Assembly (NCBI GenBank): GCA_965278945.1
Contig: OZ257128.1
Location: 1,922,001-1,986,000, forward strand
DNA length: 64,000 bases
DNA from: UBA10649 sp965278945
GTDB taxonomy: Bacteria; Actinomycetota; Actinomycetes; S36-B12
Direction: 5' to 3'
Shown: one piece after another, positions 44,607-54,166 of the stretch
Layout: every line of letters begins with the position of its first letter
Numbering within the stretch: position 1 is the first letter of the stretch
Made by a program: the position numbers and the translations under genes
Notes under the pieces: model-generated
Databases searched by the model: none
What the model was told of the DNA's origin: nothing
What the model saw: only the letters and a program-made list of their open reading frames with translations

Positions 44607-45272
44607 CTACGCGTCGGCGCCTTGCGCCCCGGTCTGGACATCAGGACAGATCCGGCGAATCTCCTCGATGGACAAGGCTCCGGCCCTCACGAGCACCACG
44701 TTCTCGCCGGATGCATCGACGACCGAACTGGGCAGTGCGTCATCCGTCTTCAGATCGCCCGCGTCCAACGCGACGGTGACCGCGTCGCCCAGCTGGCCCA
44801 GCGCATCATCGACGTCCGAGGGCGCGGCCAGGCCCGGCAGGTTCGCCGTCGTGACCGCGAGCGGACCGGTGCGCTCGAGCACCGCCAATGCGACGGGATG
44901 AAGGGGCATCCGGATCGCGATAGGCGCATCACGCGGCAGGTCCCACGCAAGGGTGGGCTGCGGCGTCAGGAGGATCGTCAGCGGACCTGGCCAGAATGCA
45001 TCCATGAGTCGTTGCGCCTGATCGGAGACCCGCACCGCGATGCCGCTGACCGTCGCGCGGCGCCCGACCATGACGGGAAGCGGCACACCGGAGTCGGTCC
45101 CCTTCGCCTCACGCAGCGCGGCGACACCGCGAGCCGAGAACGCATCCGCCACAACGGCGTACACGTTCTCCATCGGCAGGAGCGCGAGGTCCCCGCGCTT
45201 GACCGCTGCGTGCGTGGCGGCGACTGCCCGCTCGCGTTCGAGTCCGTCGGCGCACGCAATCCGCAGTGTCAT
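44607..45272 (-). CDS. tsaC: Threonylcarbamoyl-AMP synthase (Sua5/YwlC/TsaC)
   Basis: Makes the activated intermediate for t6A37 tRNA modification. 221 residues; recognisable elements are LMDAFWPGPLTILL, the adenylate region TTANLPG and the position after prmC. Several usually strict motifs are altered: PTDTVYGL reads PMENVYAV, and the lysine/arginine motif reads KGTDSGVPLPVMV instead of KGRP with NPL. The fold is kept, but catalytic residues partly differ; activity may be reduced or another copy may exist. Confidence 0.85.
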   Translation of the reverse strand: MTLRIACADGLERERAVAATHAAVKRGDLALLPMENVYAVVADAFSARGVAALREAKGTDSGVPLPVMVGRRATVSGIAVRVSDQAQRLMDAFWPGPLTILLTPQPTLAWDLPRDAPIAIRMPLHPVALAVLERTGPLAVTTANLPGLAAPSDVDDALGQLGDAVTVALDAGDLKTDDALPSSVVDASGENVVLVRAGALSIEEIRRICPDVQTGAQGADA

Positions 45273-45278
45273 GCCCGT

Positions 45279-46271
45279 CTACCCGTCGACCCGGCGCGCG
45301 AGCGTGAACCTCGGCAGTCCGTTGAGGTCGATTCGATCGGCGATCGACGTAAACGCCGGCCGGCCGCTGGGAATATTGAGCACGGTCGACAGGTGCTCGT
45401 CGACACGGAAGTCGGCCGCAAGGCCGGGAACACCGTGCGCACCGGCCGCCTTGCCCTGTACGTCGGCATGCTCGATTGCGAGAAGCCCACCTGGCCGAAG
45501 GAGGATGGCGGCAGTCCGCAGGACGCCTCTGACCACGTCGAGTCCGTCGGATCCCCCGTACAGCGCCATGCCGGGTTCGTGATCGCGGACCTCGGGCTCA
45601 CGGGGAATCATCGCATCGGGAATGTAGGGCGGGTTCGTGACGACGACGGCAACCTGCCCCGCGAGTCGGGCGAGTGCACGGCCCGCGTCGGCGACGGTGG
45701 TCGCATCATCGTGGATCACCTCGACTCGTGAGCCCTTGCTGTCGATAGCGCCTTGGTACGTCTGGACATTTCGCCGAGTCCAGCCGATCGCATCGTCGCT
45801 CAGCTCCACCGCGTACACCCGGCTGTCGGGGGACTCGATTGCGAGCGAGATGGCGATCGCTCCGCTTCCCGCGCACAGATCGACGGCTATCCGCTCCCCC
45901 GCGGACTGCAGTGCCAGCTCGCGCACGCCTGCCTCGGTCACCAGTTCGGTCTCCGGACGCGGGATGAACACGCCAGGGCCGACCGCTACCTCGATGTGCC
46001 GGAACCCGGCAGTGCCGAGGATGTGCTGGAGGGGTACTCGCGACAGTCGTCGGGCGAGCAGTTGCTCCACGCGCACCTTCTGGTCCGGCGTGACCGCGTC
46101 CTGGAGGAAGAGGCGATTGCGGGTGGTTCCCAGTGCAAAAGCCACCAGTTCCGCCGCATCGACGTTCGGCGACGGGATGCGTACCGCGTTCAGTCGGTGC
46201 TCGGCGTCGAACAACACGTCGCGCACCGTGACCCGGCCCCCGAGCGTGACGTCCTCCGACCAGGAGGTCAC
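45279..46271 (-). CDS. prmC: Release factor glutamine methyltransferase
   Basis: Methylates the Gln of the GGQ motif of RF1/RF2. 330 residues: N-terminal helical domain, PLQHILGTAGF, VFIPRPETELV, SAM-binding VDLCAGSGAIAISLA and catalytic VVVTNPPYIP. The GTG start shares one base with the prfA stop (TAGTG), so the two are translationally coupled, the common arrangement. Confidence 0.95.
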   Translation of the reverse strand: MTSWSEDVTLGGRVTVRDVLFDAEHRLNAVRIPSPNVDAAELVAFALGTTRNRLFLQDAVTPDQKVRVEQLLARRLSRVPLQHILGTAGFRHIEVAVGPGVFIPRPETELVTEAGVRELALQSAGERIAVDLCAGSGAIAISLAIESPDSRVYAVELSDDAIGWTRRNVQTYQGAIDSKGSRVEVIHDDATTVADAGRALARLAGQVAVVVTNPPYIPDAMIPREPEVRDHEPGMALYGGSDGLDVVRGVLRTAAILLRPGGLLAIEHADVQGKAAGAHGVPGLAADFRVDEHLSTVLNIPSGRPAFTSIADRIDLNGLPRFTLARRVDG

Positions 46272-47341
46272 TAGTCGCCGCCGCCTAGGCGACTGTCGCG
46301 GTCGGCCTCAACACACGCATCTATCACCGCGTCGAGGTCTCCATCGAGGATCTGGTCGAGGTTGTGCGACTTGAAGCCGACCCGATGATCGCTCAACCGG
46401 TTCTCGGGGAAGTTGTAGGTGCGTATGCGCTCGCTGCGGTCGACGGTGCGGACCTGTGATCGACGAGCATTGGACGCATCCTGTGCGGCCTTCTCCTCCG
46501 CGACGGCAAGCAGCCGGGCGCGCAGGATGCGCATCGCCGACTCCCTGTTCTGCAGCTGGCTCTTCTCGTTCTGGCACGAGACGACGGTGCCAGTGGGGAT
46601 GTGGGTGATGCGGACTGCGGAGTCCGTCGTGTTGACGCTCTGACCGCCGGGGCCAGATGAGCGGAAGACGTCGATGCGCAAGTCGTTGGGATCGATGACG
46701 ACGTCGACGTCCTCTGCCTCGGGCAGCACGAGGACTCCTGCGGCGGAGGTGTGGATGCGGCCCTGCGACTCCGTGACGGGAACCCGCTGGACCCGATGCA
46801 CTCCGCCCTCGAACTTCAGCCGTGCGAACGGAGCGTCGCCGGGCTCGGGGATGCCCCTGGCCTTCACCGCGATCGCGATGTCCTTGTACCCGCCGAGATC
46901 GGACTCGACCATCTCGAGAATCTGGGTGGTCCAGCCGCGGCGCTCCGCGTAGCGGATGTACATGCGCGCGAGGTCGCTGGCGAACAGCGCCGACTCCTCG
47001 CCGCCCTCCCCCGCCTTGACCTCGACGATGACGTCCTTGTCATCCATCGGATCGCGCGGCAGCAACAGGGTTGTCAGGCGCTCCGCCGCGATCTCGGTGC
47101 GCTCCTCGAGCGGCCCGATCTCCGCGGCGAAGGCCTCGTCGTCTGCTCCGAGTTCGCGCGCGGCGGCGAGGTCGTCCGTGGCCGTCAGCCATTCTCGGTA
47201 CGCAGCGACCACGGGGCGCAGCTGCGCGTAACGACGTCCGAGCTGGCGAGCGGCGGCCTGGTCGCCGTGAACGTCCGGGTTGGCCAACTGCCGCTCGATG
47301 TCGTCATATTCGACGATCAGGTCGGCGCAGGACTCGAACAT
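46271..47341 (-). CDS. prfA: Peptide chain release factor 1
   Basis: Recognises UAA/UAG stops. 356 residues with KAGEGGEESALFASDLARMY and the catalytic GGQ in RSSGPGGQSVNTTDSAVR. The DHRVG stretch near the C-terminus is intact. Normal length and start ATG. Confidence 0.97.
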   Translation of the reverse strand: MFESCADLIVEYDDIERQLANPDVHGDQAAARQLGRRYAQLRPVVAAYREWLTATDDLAAARELGADDEAFAAEIGPLEERTEIAAERLTTLLLPRDPMDDKDVIVEVKAGEGGEESALFASDLARMYIRYAERRGWTTQILEMVESDLGGYKDIAIAVKARGIPEPGDAPFARLKFEGGVHRVQRVPVTESQGRIHTSAAGVLVLPEAEDVDVVIDPNDLRIDVFRSSGPGGQSVNTTDSAVRITHIPTGTVVSCQNEKSQLQNRESAMRILRARLLAVAEEKAAQDASNARRSQVRTVDRSERIRTYNFPENRLSDHRVGFKSHNLDQILDGDLDAVIDACVEADRDSRLGGGD

Positions 47342-47393
47342 CAGGTACCCATCGGTTGCGTGCGACCCCGGAGCGAGGATTACAGAAAAGCAA

Positions 47394-47461
47394 CCGGGCG
47401 CCGGTCGGGGGTCGGCCGCGCGACGGGGGAGACACGCGGCCGACCCCGGGCCGGCGCCCGG
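47394..47461 (-). terminator. Terminator after rpmE (before prfA)
   Basis: A very long GC-rich hairpin on the minus strand: CCGGGCGCCGG (47394-47404) pairs with 47451-47461, and GGGGTCGGCCGCG (from about 47408-47420) pairs with 47435-47447. Read on the minus strand it is followed by TTGCTTTTCTG, a T-rich tail, so it is a good intrinsic terminator for rpmE. Confidence 0.85.
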
Positions 47462-47467
47462 GAAGGG

Positions 47468-47695
47468 CTACTTGTCTTCGGTCTTGTCTTCGGTCTTGCC
47501 GTAGCGGCTCTCGAACTTCGCGACGCGACCGCCGGTGTCGAGGATCTTCTGCTTGCCCGTGTAGAACGGGTGGCACTGCGAGCAGACGTCGGCGTGGATC
47601 GTGCCGTTCTTCGCCGTGCTACGCGTGGTGAACGTGGATCCGCACGAGCACGTGACGGTGGTCTCGGCGTACGCGGGATGGATGTCGGCCTTCAT
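47468..47695 (-). CDS. rpmE: 50S ribosomal protein L31
   Basis: 75 residues. The zinc-binding form: CSCGSTF and CSQCHPFYTGKQK supply four cysteines. The C-terminal tail has a repeated KTEDKTEDK. Zinc-rich L31 implies that a zinc-free paralogue may exist elsewhere under Zur control. Between rho and prfA, as in related genomes. Confidence 0.96.
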   Translation of the reverse strand: MKADIHPAYAETTVTCSCGSTFTTRSTAKNGTIHADVCSQCHPFYTGKQKILDTGGRVAKFESRYGKTEDKTEDK

Positions 47696-47776
47696 ATCTC
47701 TCCTCTAAAGACCCGGGTCGGCTCAATCCAGTGGGGCTGACCGTGAACCGGGGCGGAATAAGTATGCCACCGATGC

Positions 47777-47801
47777 CGGTAGGCGGCTAACCCGCCTACC
47801 G
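47777..47801 (-). terminator. Hairpin after rho
   Basis: CGGTAGGCGG (47777-47786) pairs with CCGCCTACCG (47792-47801), loop CTAAC, 15 bp after the rho stop on the minus strand. No T tract follows, so it may act with Rho or protect the 3' end. Confidence 0.6.
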
Positions 47802-47816
47802 ATGCTCGGACGGGCG

Positions 47817-49637
47817 TCAGCCCTCGTCGCGAAGGCCGGTCATGGACGGGGTGGTCTGCTGGATCTGCAGGAGGAACTCGGAGTTGCTCTGCGTCTCGCG
47901 AAGCTTGCTGAGCAAGAGCTCGATCGACTGCTGCTGATCGAGGGCGTGGAGCACTCGGCGCAGCTTCCAGACGACCTTCAACTCCTCTGCGGACATGAGG
48001 AGATCCTCCTTGCGAGTGCCCGAGGCGTCGACATCGACGGCCGGGAACACGCGCTTGTCCGCGAGCCGGCGGTCCAGCTTGAGCTCCATGTTGCCGGTGC
48101 CCTTGAACTCCTCGAAGATCACCTCGTCCATGCGCGAGCCGGTCTCGACCAGTGCGGTGGCGAGGATCGTGAGCGATCCCCCGTGCTCGATATTGCGCGC
48201 GGCTCCGAAGAAGCGCTTCGGCGGGTAGAGCGCCGTGGAGTCGACACCACCGGACAGGATGCGACCCGATGCGGGCGCAGCGAGATTGTAAGCGCGGCCG
48301 AGGCGGGTCATCGAGTCGAGCAGGACGACGACGTCCTTGCCCATCTCCACGAGGCGCTTGGCCCTCTCGATGGAGAGCTCGGCGATGATCGTGTGATCCT
48401 CCGCCGGACGATCAAACGTCGAGGCAATGACCTCGCCCTTGACCGACCGCTGCATGTCCGTGACCTCTTCAGGCCGCTCGTCGACCAGGACAACCATGAG
48501 GTGGACCTCAGGGTTGTTCGTGACGATCGCGTTGGCAATCGACTGCAGGACCATCGTCTTGCCCGCCTTGGGGGGCGACACGATGAGACCTCGCTGGCCC
48601 TTGCCGATCGGGGCGACGAGGTCGATGACCCTCGTCGTGAGGTTCCCGGGCGTGGTCTCCAGGCGCAGGCGATCCTGCGGGTAGAGCGGTGTGAGCTTGG
48701 AGAACTCCGGGCGATTCAGCGCGTCGGCCAGCGGTCCACCATTGACCGTGTCGATGCGGACCAGCGGATTGAACTTCTCACGCTGTGCGCCTTCGAGCGG
48801 AGCCTTGACCGCACCGGTGATGGCATCGCCCTTGCGCAGTCCCTGGCGGCGAACCATCGACAACGACACGTAGACGTCATTCGGCCCTGGCAGGTATCCG
48901 GTGGTGCGGACGAACGCGTAGTTCTCGAGCACGTCGAGGATGCCGGCAACCGGGACGAGTACGTCGTCGGCGGAGATCTCCGGCTCGACGTCGTTGTATC
49001 CGCCGCCGCCGGGAGCGCGGTCACGATTGCGATCGCGCCCACGATCACGTCCGCGGCGCCGACGGCTTCCCTCGAACCCGTCGGTGCGCTCGCGATCGGG
49101 GCCACGGTCAGGACCGCGATCGTTGTTGCGGTCACGATCGGGCGCGCGGTCGTTGTTGCGGTCGTTGCCGCGCTCGTTTCGGTTGCGGTCATTGCGGTTG
49201 CGGTCATTGCGATTCTCGCCGCGATCGCTGTTCGCACTGCCGCGGTCGTTGTTGTTGTTGCGGTTGTCGCCACGATCGTTGCGGTTGTCGCCGCGATCGT
49301 TGTTGCCGCGATCGTTGTTGCGGTCGGCGGACTGCTCGGACGGAGCGTCGTCGCTCGACTGCGGCTGCGTGGTGGCCTCGGGGGCGGCGTCTGCCGCGGC
49401 GGCCGGAGCCTGATCGCGCCGGGCGGCGCGACGCGGGCGCTCGGTGGCGCCCGTCTCGGGAGCGGAAGCCGGCTTCTGCCGGTCGCCGATGGCTGCTACC
49501 AGGTCACCCTTGCGCATGCCGCTGGCACCGGAGATACCCAGTTGCGAAGCGAGCTGCTTGAGCTCGGGGAGGAGCATGCCCGAAAGGCCGCCGCCGCGCG
49601 TTGTTCCTGCGGCGGTCGACACTGCGGTGTCTGTCAC
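47817..49637 (-). CDS. rho: Transcription termination factor Rho
   Basis: Hexameric RNA helicase that ends transcription. 606 residues from GTG 49637, chosen because AAAGGA precedes it. The N-terminal Rho-N domain (LPELKQLASQLGISGASGMRKGDLVAAI) is followed by a roughly 150-residue Arg/Asn/Asp-rich insertion with repeated RNDRG/RNNDR units, typical of actinobacterial Rho and expected to be disordered and RNA-binding. The core has RNA-binding and Walker A motifs (GKGQRGLIVSPPKAGKT), Walker B VVVLLDSMTRLGRAYN. The 226-bp space to thrB (49638-49863) contains only the leader, which may serve autoregulation; I see no gene there. Confidence 0.97.
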   Translation of the reverse strand: MTDTAVSTAAGTTRGGGLSGMLLPELKQLASQLGISGASGMRKGDLVAAIGDRQKPASAPETGATERPRRAARRDQAPAAAADAAPEATTQPQSSDDAPSEQSADRNNDRGNNDRGDNRNDRGDNRNNNNDRGSANSDRGENRNDRNRNDRNRNERGNDRNNDRAPDRDRNNDRGPDRGPDRERTDGFEGSRRRRGRDRGRDRNRDRAPGGGGYNDVEPEISADDVLVPVAGILDVLENYAFVRTTGYLPGPNDVYVSLSMVRRQGLRKGDAITGAVKAPLEGAQREKFNPLVRIDTVNGGPLADALNRPEFSKLTPLYPQDRLRLETTPGNLTTRVIDLVAPIGKGQRGLIVSPPKAGKTMVLQSIANAIVTNNPEVHLMVVLVDERPEEVTDMQRSVKGEVIASTFDRPAEDHTIIAELSIERAKRLVEMGKDVVVLLDSMTRLGRAYNLAAPASGRILSGGVDSTALYPPKRFFGAARNIEHGGSLTILATALVETGSRMDEVIFEEFKGTGNMELKLDRRLADKRVFPAVDVDASGTRKEDLLMSAEELKVVWKLRRVLHALDQQQSIELLLSKLRETQSNSEFLLQIQQTTPSMTGLRDEG

Positions 49638-49863
49638 GTATGTATTCCTTTGGTGGAAGAAGATCTTCGACGTGGTGATTTTCCTGCGAAGAGGCAATAA
49701 CTACCCGCGGCGGTCGGCACGTGTCACCGTGTGACCGGGTGGGTGCATCCAGTGGGCTCGGGTGGTGTTCACCACGAATTTCTTGATTGCTGGCCCGCTG
49801 CCTTGGAGATCGGCGAGCCGCCGTCATTGCTGGAGCGTGATGAGCATAACACCCGGGACTTAT

Positions 49864-50787
49864 CTAGTGCACGAGTGGGAGGGGGATTTCCTGCGCGCCT
49901 TCGTTCGAGATTTCCAAGGAGAGGGCCTGCCAGTCGGCATCGGTCAGATTTTCGATCATGCTCGCGGAGTCCGAGGTGGTGAAGGCGAGGACTGACGGGC
50001 CGGCTCCTGACACCACGGCGGCCACGCCTGCTGACCGCAGACGATCGACGAGGTTGACCGACTCCGGGTAGACGCGGGCCCGGGCCTGCTGGTGCAGGCG
50101 ATCCGCCGTCGCGGCGTGGAGAAGGCCGGGGTCGGTGGTCAGTGCGTGGACGAGCAGCGCGGTCCTGGCGATGTTGAATGAGGCGTCGGCGAAGGGCACT
50201 GTTGCCGGCAAGGCGGCACGGGCGGTCGTGGTCAGCACCGACGATCCCGGCACCAGCAGCCGCACCGTGACATCGGGATGGACGTCCCGGCGGACCGCCG
50301 TCGCGCTGCCGTCGTCGTTGAGCCAGGCGATCGTGAACCCGCCGTAGACCGCGGCCGCGAGGTTGTCCGGGTGCGACTCGAAGGTCAGCGCAAGCTGAAG
50401 TACATCCTCGTCTGTCATCCGCTCCGCGCCGTCGTCGACCATTGCGCGCGCGAGGGTGATTCCGCCGACAATTGCCGCCGCGGACGAGCCAAGTCCACGA
50501 CCGTGGGGAATCACGTTGGTACAGCGAAGAACAAAGCCGGTCGGGCGCACGCCGAGCCAGGCGAAGCCGGCCGCCATGGCCTGAACGACGAGGTGGGACT
50601 CATCCAGCGGAACCTCGTCGCAGCCCTCCCCCGCGACCTCGACAAGGACGCCAGGATCATCGGTGACCATCGCAACCAGGTCGTCGCGCAGATCGAGGGC
50701 GAGCCCGAGACTGTCGAAGCCCGGACCGAGGTTGGCGCTCGTCGCCGGAATGCTCACCCGCACCGCATCACGACGAATGGAACTCAC
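49864..50787 (-). CDS. thrB: Homoserine kinase
   Basis: Phosphorylates homoserine. 307 residues from GTG 50787, two bases after the thrC stop. GHMP motifs: VSIPATSANLGPGFDSLGLAL and the ATP loop IPHGRGLGSSAAAIVGG; motif 3 is VVSGAGPSVLAF. A longer frame to 50907 would overlap thrC and is rejected. Confidence 0.95.
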   Translation of the reverse strand: MSSIRRDAVRVSIPATSANLGPGFDSLGLALDLRDDLVAMVTDDPGVLVEVAGEGCDEVPLDESHLVVQAMAAGFAWLGVRPTGFVLRCTNVIPHGRGLGSSAAAIVGGITLARAMVDDGAERMTDEDVLQLALTFESHPDNLAAAVYGGFTIAWLNDDGSATAVRRDVHPDVTVRLLVPGSSVLTTTARAALPATVPFADASFNIARTALLVHALTTDPGLLHAATADRLHQQARARVYPESVNLVDRLRSAGVAAVVSGAGPSVLAFTTSDSASMIENLTDADWQALSLEISNEGAQEIPLPLVH

Positions 50788-50789
50788 GA

Positions 50790-51845
50790 CTACGCCAGAC
50801 CCAGGGCTTGCGCGGCGGCGGTGACATCGACAGGAACGGTCACCGGGTCGGCGGCATCGGCAAGCGCCCACTGCGGATCCTTCAGGCCATGCCCGGTAAC
50901 CGTGCACACGATGAGCTGGCCCGGGTCGAGTTCTCCGGCCGCGTGCTTCTTGATCAGGCCCGCGACTCCCGCCGCGCTCGCTGGCTCGCAGAACAAGCCC
51001 TCGCGCGACGCGATGATCGCGTATGCCGCGAGGATCTCGTCATCGGTGACCATCTCGATGACTCCTGCCGAATCGTCACGAGCAAGGTCCGCGAACTGCC
51101 ACGACGCGGGATTGCCGATGCGAATGGCCGTGGCGATCGTCTCCGGCTGCTCGATGCGGTATCCCAGCACGATCGGTGCGGCGCCCGCCGCCTGGAATCC
51201 CCACATCCGAGGCAGGCCGCACAGGCCGTCGATCGCGTACTCGCGATAGCCCTTCCAATGCGCGGTGATGTTTCCCGCGTTGCCGACCGGGAGTGCGTGG
51301 ATATCGGGTGCTCGTCCGAGCTGGTCGACGACCTCGAAACTGATCGTCTTCTGCCCGTCGATGCGGACCGGGTTGACGCTGTTGACGAGTTCGACGGGGT
51401 ACTCGGCCGACAACTGCCGCGCGATCTGGAGGCAGTCGTCGAAGTTGCCGTCGAGCTGGAGGATCGTGGCGCCGTGCACCACGGCCTGGGCGAGCTTGCC
51501 CATCGCGATCTTGCCCTGCGGGACCAGCACAGCGCTCACGAGACCGGCCTTGGTCGCGTAAGCAGCGGCACTCGCCGACGTGTTGCCCGTCGAGGCGCAG
51601 ATGACCGCCTTCGCGCCGGCCTCGACGGCGCGGGAGATGGCAAGGGTCATTCCGCGGTCCTTGAAGGATCCGGTCGGATTGGTGCCCTCGAACTTCAGCC
51701 ACACGTCGCAGTCGAGCATCTCGCTGAGCACTGACGCATTGACGAGTGGCGTCCCGCCTTCGCCCAGCGTCACCACCGGCGTGTTCCCCGAGACGGGAAG
51801 TCGCTCGCGGTACTCGTTGATCACTCCGCGCCACTGATGTGCCAT
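50790..51845 (-). CDS. thrC: Threonine synthase
   Basis: PLP enzyme making threonine from phosphohomoserine. 351 residues, the short bacterial type; the PLP lysine is in TGSFKDRGMTLAIS, the phosphate loop is VGNAGNITAHWKGY, and TGNTSASAAAYA is conserved. Two-base gaps on both sides make hom-thrC-thrB one operon. Confidence 0.97.
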   Translation of the reverse strand: MAHQWRGVINEYRERLPVSGNTPVVTLGEGGTPLVNASVLSEMLDCDVWLKFEGTNPTGSFKDRGMTLAISRAVEAGAKAVICASTGNTSASAAAYATKAGLVSAVLVPQGKIAMGKLAQAVVHGATILQLDGNFDDCLQIARQLSAEYPVELVNSVNPVRIDGQKTISFEVVDQLGRAPDIHALPVGNAGNITAHWKGYREYAIDGLCGLPRMWGFQAAGAAPIVLGYRIEQPETIATAIRIGNPASWQFADLARDDSAGVIEMVTDDEILAAYAIIASREGLFCEPASAAGVAGLIKKHAAGELDPGQLIVCTVTGHGLKDPQWALADAADPVTVPVDVTAAAQALGLA

Positions 51846-51847
51846 GA

Positions 51848-53143
51848 CTACGCGCCCGCCTCGCCCTCGACTCGCATGACTCCCAGTACCTGCTTGACCG
51901 TGTCGAGACCGCTCAGCTGCTCGACCGTCTTCCGCAATGCCGCGTCGCTTGCACGATGCGTGCGCACGATGAGCCCGGCGTCGTCTCCGTGCCCGTCCTG
52001 CCGCACGACCTGAATGCTCACGCCGTTGTCGGAGAACGCCGACGCGATGCTCGCCAGCACTCCGGGCCGGTCGGCCACGTCGAGATTCACGTAGTAGCGG
52101 GTGAGCGCCTCGCCCACCGGCAGCACCGGGAGATTCGTGTAGGTGCTCTCCCCCGGACCGCGACCGCCGGTGACCTTGTTGCGCGCCGCGCTGACCACGT
52201 CGCCCATCACCGCGCTGGCCGTCGGCTGACCGCCCGCCCCACGCCCGTAGAACATGACCTCACCGGCCGCCTCGGCCTCGATGAAGACCGCGTTGAAAAC
52301 TCCGCGAACGCTGGCCAGGGGGTGGCTCCTCGGCACCATCGCCGGATGCACGCGAACGACCACACCGTCGTCGCGCAGTTCGGCGACAGCGAGCAGCTTG
52401 ATCACGAAGCCCATCTGCTGCGCGGCACGAATGTCCTCTGCCGTGACGTCGGTTATGCCCTCGCGATACACGTCGTCCATCGTCACGCGCGTGTGGAACG
52501 CGAGCTCGGCGAGGATCGCAGCCTTCGCGGCCGCATCATGACCACCGACATCGGCGGAGGGATCGGCCTCGGCGTAGCCCAGCGCCTGGGCCTCGGCGAG
52601 AGCGTCGGCATAGTCCGCGCCGTCCTCGTCCATCTTGGTGAGGATGAAGTTCGTCGTGCCGTTGACGATGCCCAGCACCTTGGTCACTCGATCACCGGCG
52701 AGCGACTCGCGAAGCGGCCGCAGGAGCGGAATGGCGCCCGCGACGGCAGCCTCGAAGTAGAGGTCGACACCGTTTCTGCTGGCCGCCTCGTACAAGGTCG
52801 CACCGTCGGCCGCGAGGAGTGCCTTGTTCGCGGTGACGACACTCGAACCGGCTTCCATCGCCGACAAGATCAGTGTCCGCGCGGGCTCGATGCCGCCCAT
52901 GACTTCCACGACGATGTCGGCCCCGCTCGACGCGACGGCGGCGGCGTCAGCGGTGATGAGCTCAGGCGGGATGCCAGGACGGGCCTTCGCGGAGTCGCGA
53001 ACCGCCACCGCCGAGAGCACGACGGGGGCACCGACGCGCTCCTCGAGGTCACGAGCGTTGTCGATGAGCAGCCGCGCCACGGCCGCGCCCACCGTGCCGC
53101 CGCCAAGCAGCGCCACGGTCAACGATCGGTCATTCGACGGCAT
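51848..53143 (-). CDS. hom: Homoserine dehydrogenase
   Basis: Reduces aspartate semialdehyde to homoserine. 431 residues: N-terminal GGGTVGAAVARLL nucleotide site, VVTANKALLA, catalytic KMDEDGADYADALAEAQALGYAEADPSADVGGHDAAAK region, and a C-terminal ACT domain (about 350-425, YYVNLDVADRPGVLASIASAF) for feedback control by threonine. First gene of the thr operon; a 180-bp spacer separates it from the divergent aquaporin. Confidence 0.97.
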   Translation of the reverse strand: MPSNDRSLTVALLGGGTVGAAVARLLIDNARDLEERVGAPVVLSAVAVRDSAKARPGIPPELITADAAAVASSGADIVVEVMGGIEPARTLILSAMEAGSSVVTANKALLAADGATLYEAASRNGVDLYFEAAVAGAIPLLRPLRESLAGDRVTKVLGIVNGTTNFILTKMDEDGADYADALAEAQALGYAEADPSADVGGHDAAAKAAILAELAFHTRVTMDDVYREGITDVTAEDIRAAQQMGFVIKLLAVAELRDDGVVVRVHPAMVPRSHPLASVRGVFNAVFIEAEAAGEVMFYGRGAGGQPTASAVMGDVVSAARNKVTGGRGPGESTYTNLPVLPVGEALTRYYVNLDVADRPGVLASIASAFSDNGVSIQVVRQDGHGDDAGLIVRTHRASDAALRKTVEQLSGLDTVKQVLGVMRVEGEAGA

Positions 53144-53323
53144 CGAGGCCCTCCACGGTCCAGATTGTCAGGGGGACAGCCTCTCAGGTGAGTAGATGCC
53201 CCCGCGAACCCCCTCACGAAGGCCTCACGCCGAACCGCGCGCCTCCCGACGATTCGTCCCTCCCGCGGGACCATGAGCGCATCGCTGGCCGATGACCCAC
53301 GTCGGCCCACTTGGAGGAGATCT

Positions 53324-54073
53324 ATGAACACCGCCACTCGCAAGCTCGTCGCCGAGTTTGTCGGCACCTTCCTGCTCGTCTTTCTCGCGGTCGGCGCCGC
53401 AGTATTCGGCATCGCCGCGAAGGTGGGCGTGGAGGGCAACGGTCCCGGCAACGGAGTCGTCGGCGTCGCTCTGGCTTTCGGTCTGGTCCTTCTCGGTATC
53501 GCGTACGCCTTCGGGCCGGTCTCGGGTGCTCACGTCAACCCAGCCGTGACCTTGGGCATGCTGCTCGGTCGCCGGATGCCCGCCAACGAGGCGGTCGGCT
53601 ACTGGATCGCGCAGTTCCTCGGCGCCATCGCCGGTGCCGCAGTCATCAAGCTGATGGTGTCCAAGGCCGGCGTCACGGACTACACGGGCGGCCTCGGCAC
53701 GAACTCGTACGACAACGGGGCGATCAACCTCGGCGGCGCATTCCTGCTCGAGGTGCTCCTGACCGGCGCATTCGTCCTGGTCATCTTGCTGGTGACCGAG
53801 CGCGTGGCCGCTCCCGGCTTCGCCGGTCTGGCCATCGGCCTGACCCTCACCCTCGTTCACCTCGTCGGCATCCCGCTCGACGGCACGTCGGTCAACCCGG
53901 CCCGGTCGTTCGGGCCTGCGCTGTTCGCTGGCAACGGCGTCGCGATGAGCCAGGTATGGCTGTTCATCGTGGCCCCGCTCGTCGGCGCCGTCCTCGCCGT
54001 GATCGTGTGGAAGCTCACGCGCACCGTCGTCGAGGAGCCCGAGCCGCTCGTGGCTGGTTCCGAGCGCGAGTAA
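53324..54073 (+). CDS. Aquaporin (MIP family, water-type)
   Basis: Membrane channel of 249 residues with six helices and both pore half-helices: GAHVNPAVTLGM and GTSVNPARSFGPALF (two intact NPA motifs, with the selectivity-filter Arg after the second). LTLTLVHLVGIPLDGTSVNPAR has the His in the position typical of water-specific AqpZ rather than glycerol facilitators. GGAGGAG precedes ATG 53324. It interrupts the usual lysA-hom neighbourhood together with the degenerate paralogue downstream. Confidence 0.94.
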   Translation: MNTATRKLVAEFVGTFLLVFLAVGAAVFGIAAKVGVEGNGPGNGVVGVALAFGLVLLGIAYAFGPVSGAHVNPAVTLGMLLGRRMPANEAVGYWIAQFLGAIAGAAVIKLMVSKAGVTDYTGGLGTNSYDNGAINLGGAFLLEVLLTGAFVLVILLVTERVAAPGFAGLAIGLTLTLVHLVGIPLDGTSVNPARSFGPALFAGNGVAMSQVWLFIVAPLVGAVLAVIVWKLTRTVVEEPEPLVAGSERE

Positions 54074-54080
54074 TCCAGTC

Positions 54081-54120
54081 CGCGAGCCGGCCCATGGGCG
54101 CGCCTGCGGGCCGGCTCGCG
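54081..54120 (+). terminator. Hairpin between the two MIP-type genes
   Basis: CGCGAGCCGGCCC (54081-54093) pairs perfectly with GGGCCGGCTCGCG (54108-54120), 13 bp, 14-base loop, starting 7 bp after the aquaporin stop. No T run. Likely limits read-through into the next gene. Confidence 0.7.
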
Positions 54121-54166
54121 TTCACCCTCGTGACACTCCCACCACCGAACAGGAAGGACCGCTCCC

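Noticed and set aside
49016..49340. Repeat array resembling a CRISPR or minisatellite
   Set aside because: The repeats are the coding sequence of the low-complexity Arg/Asn/Asp insertion in Rho; units are short and variable with no spacers.
47802..49700. 632-residue plus-strand frame with Val/Ile/Ala runs
   Set aside because: Antisense to rho; the hydrophobic runs arise from reading the Arg/Asn/Asp repeat backwards.
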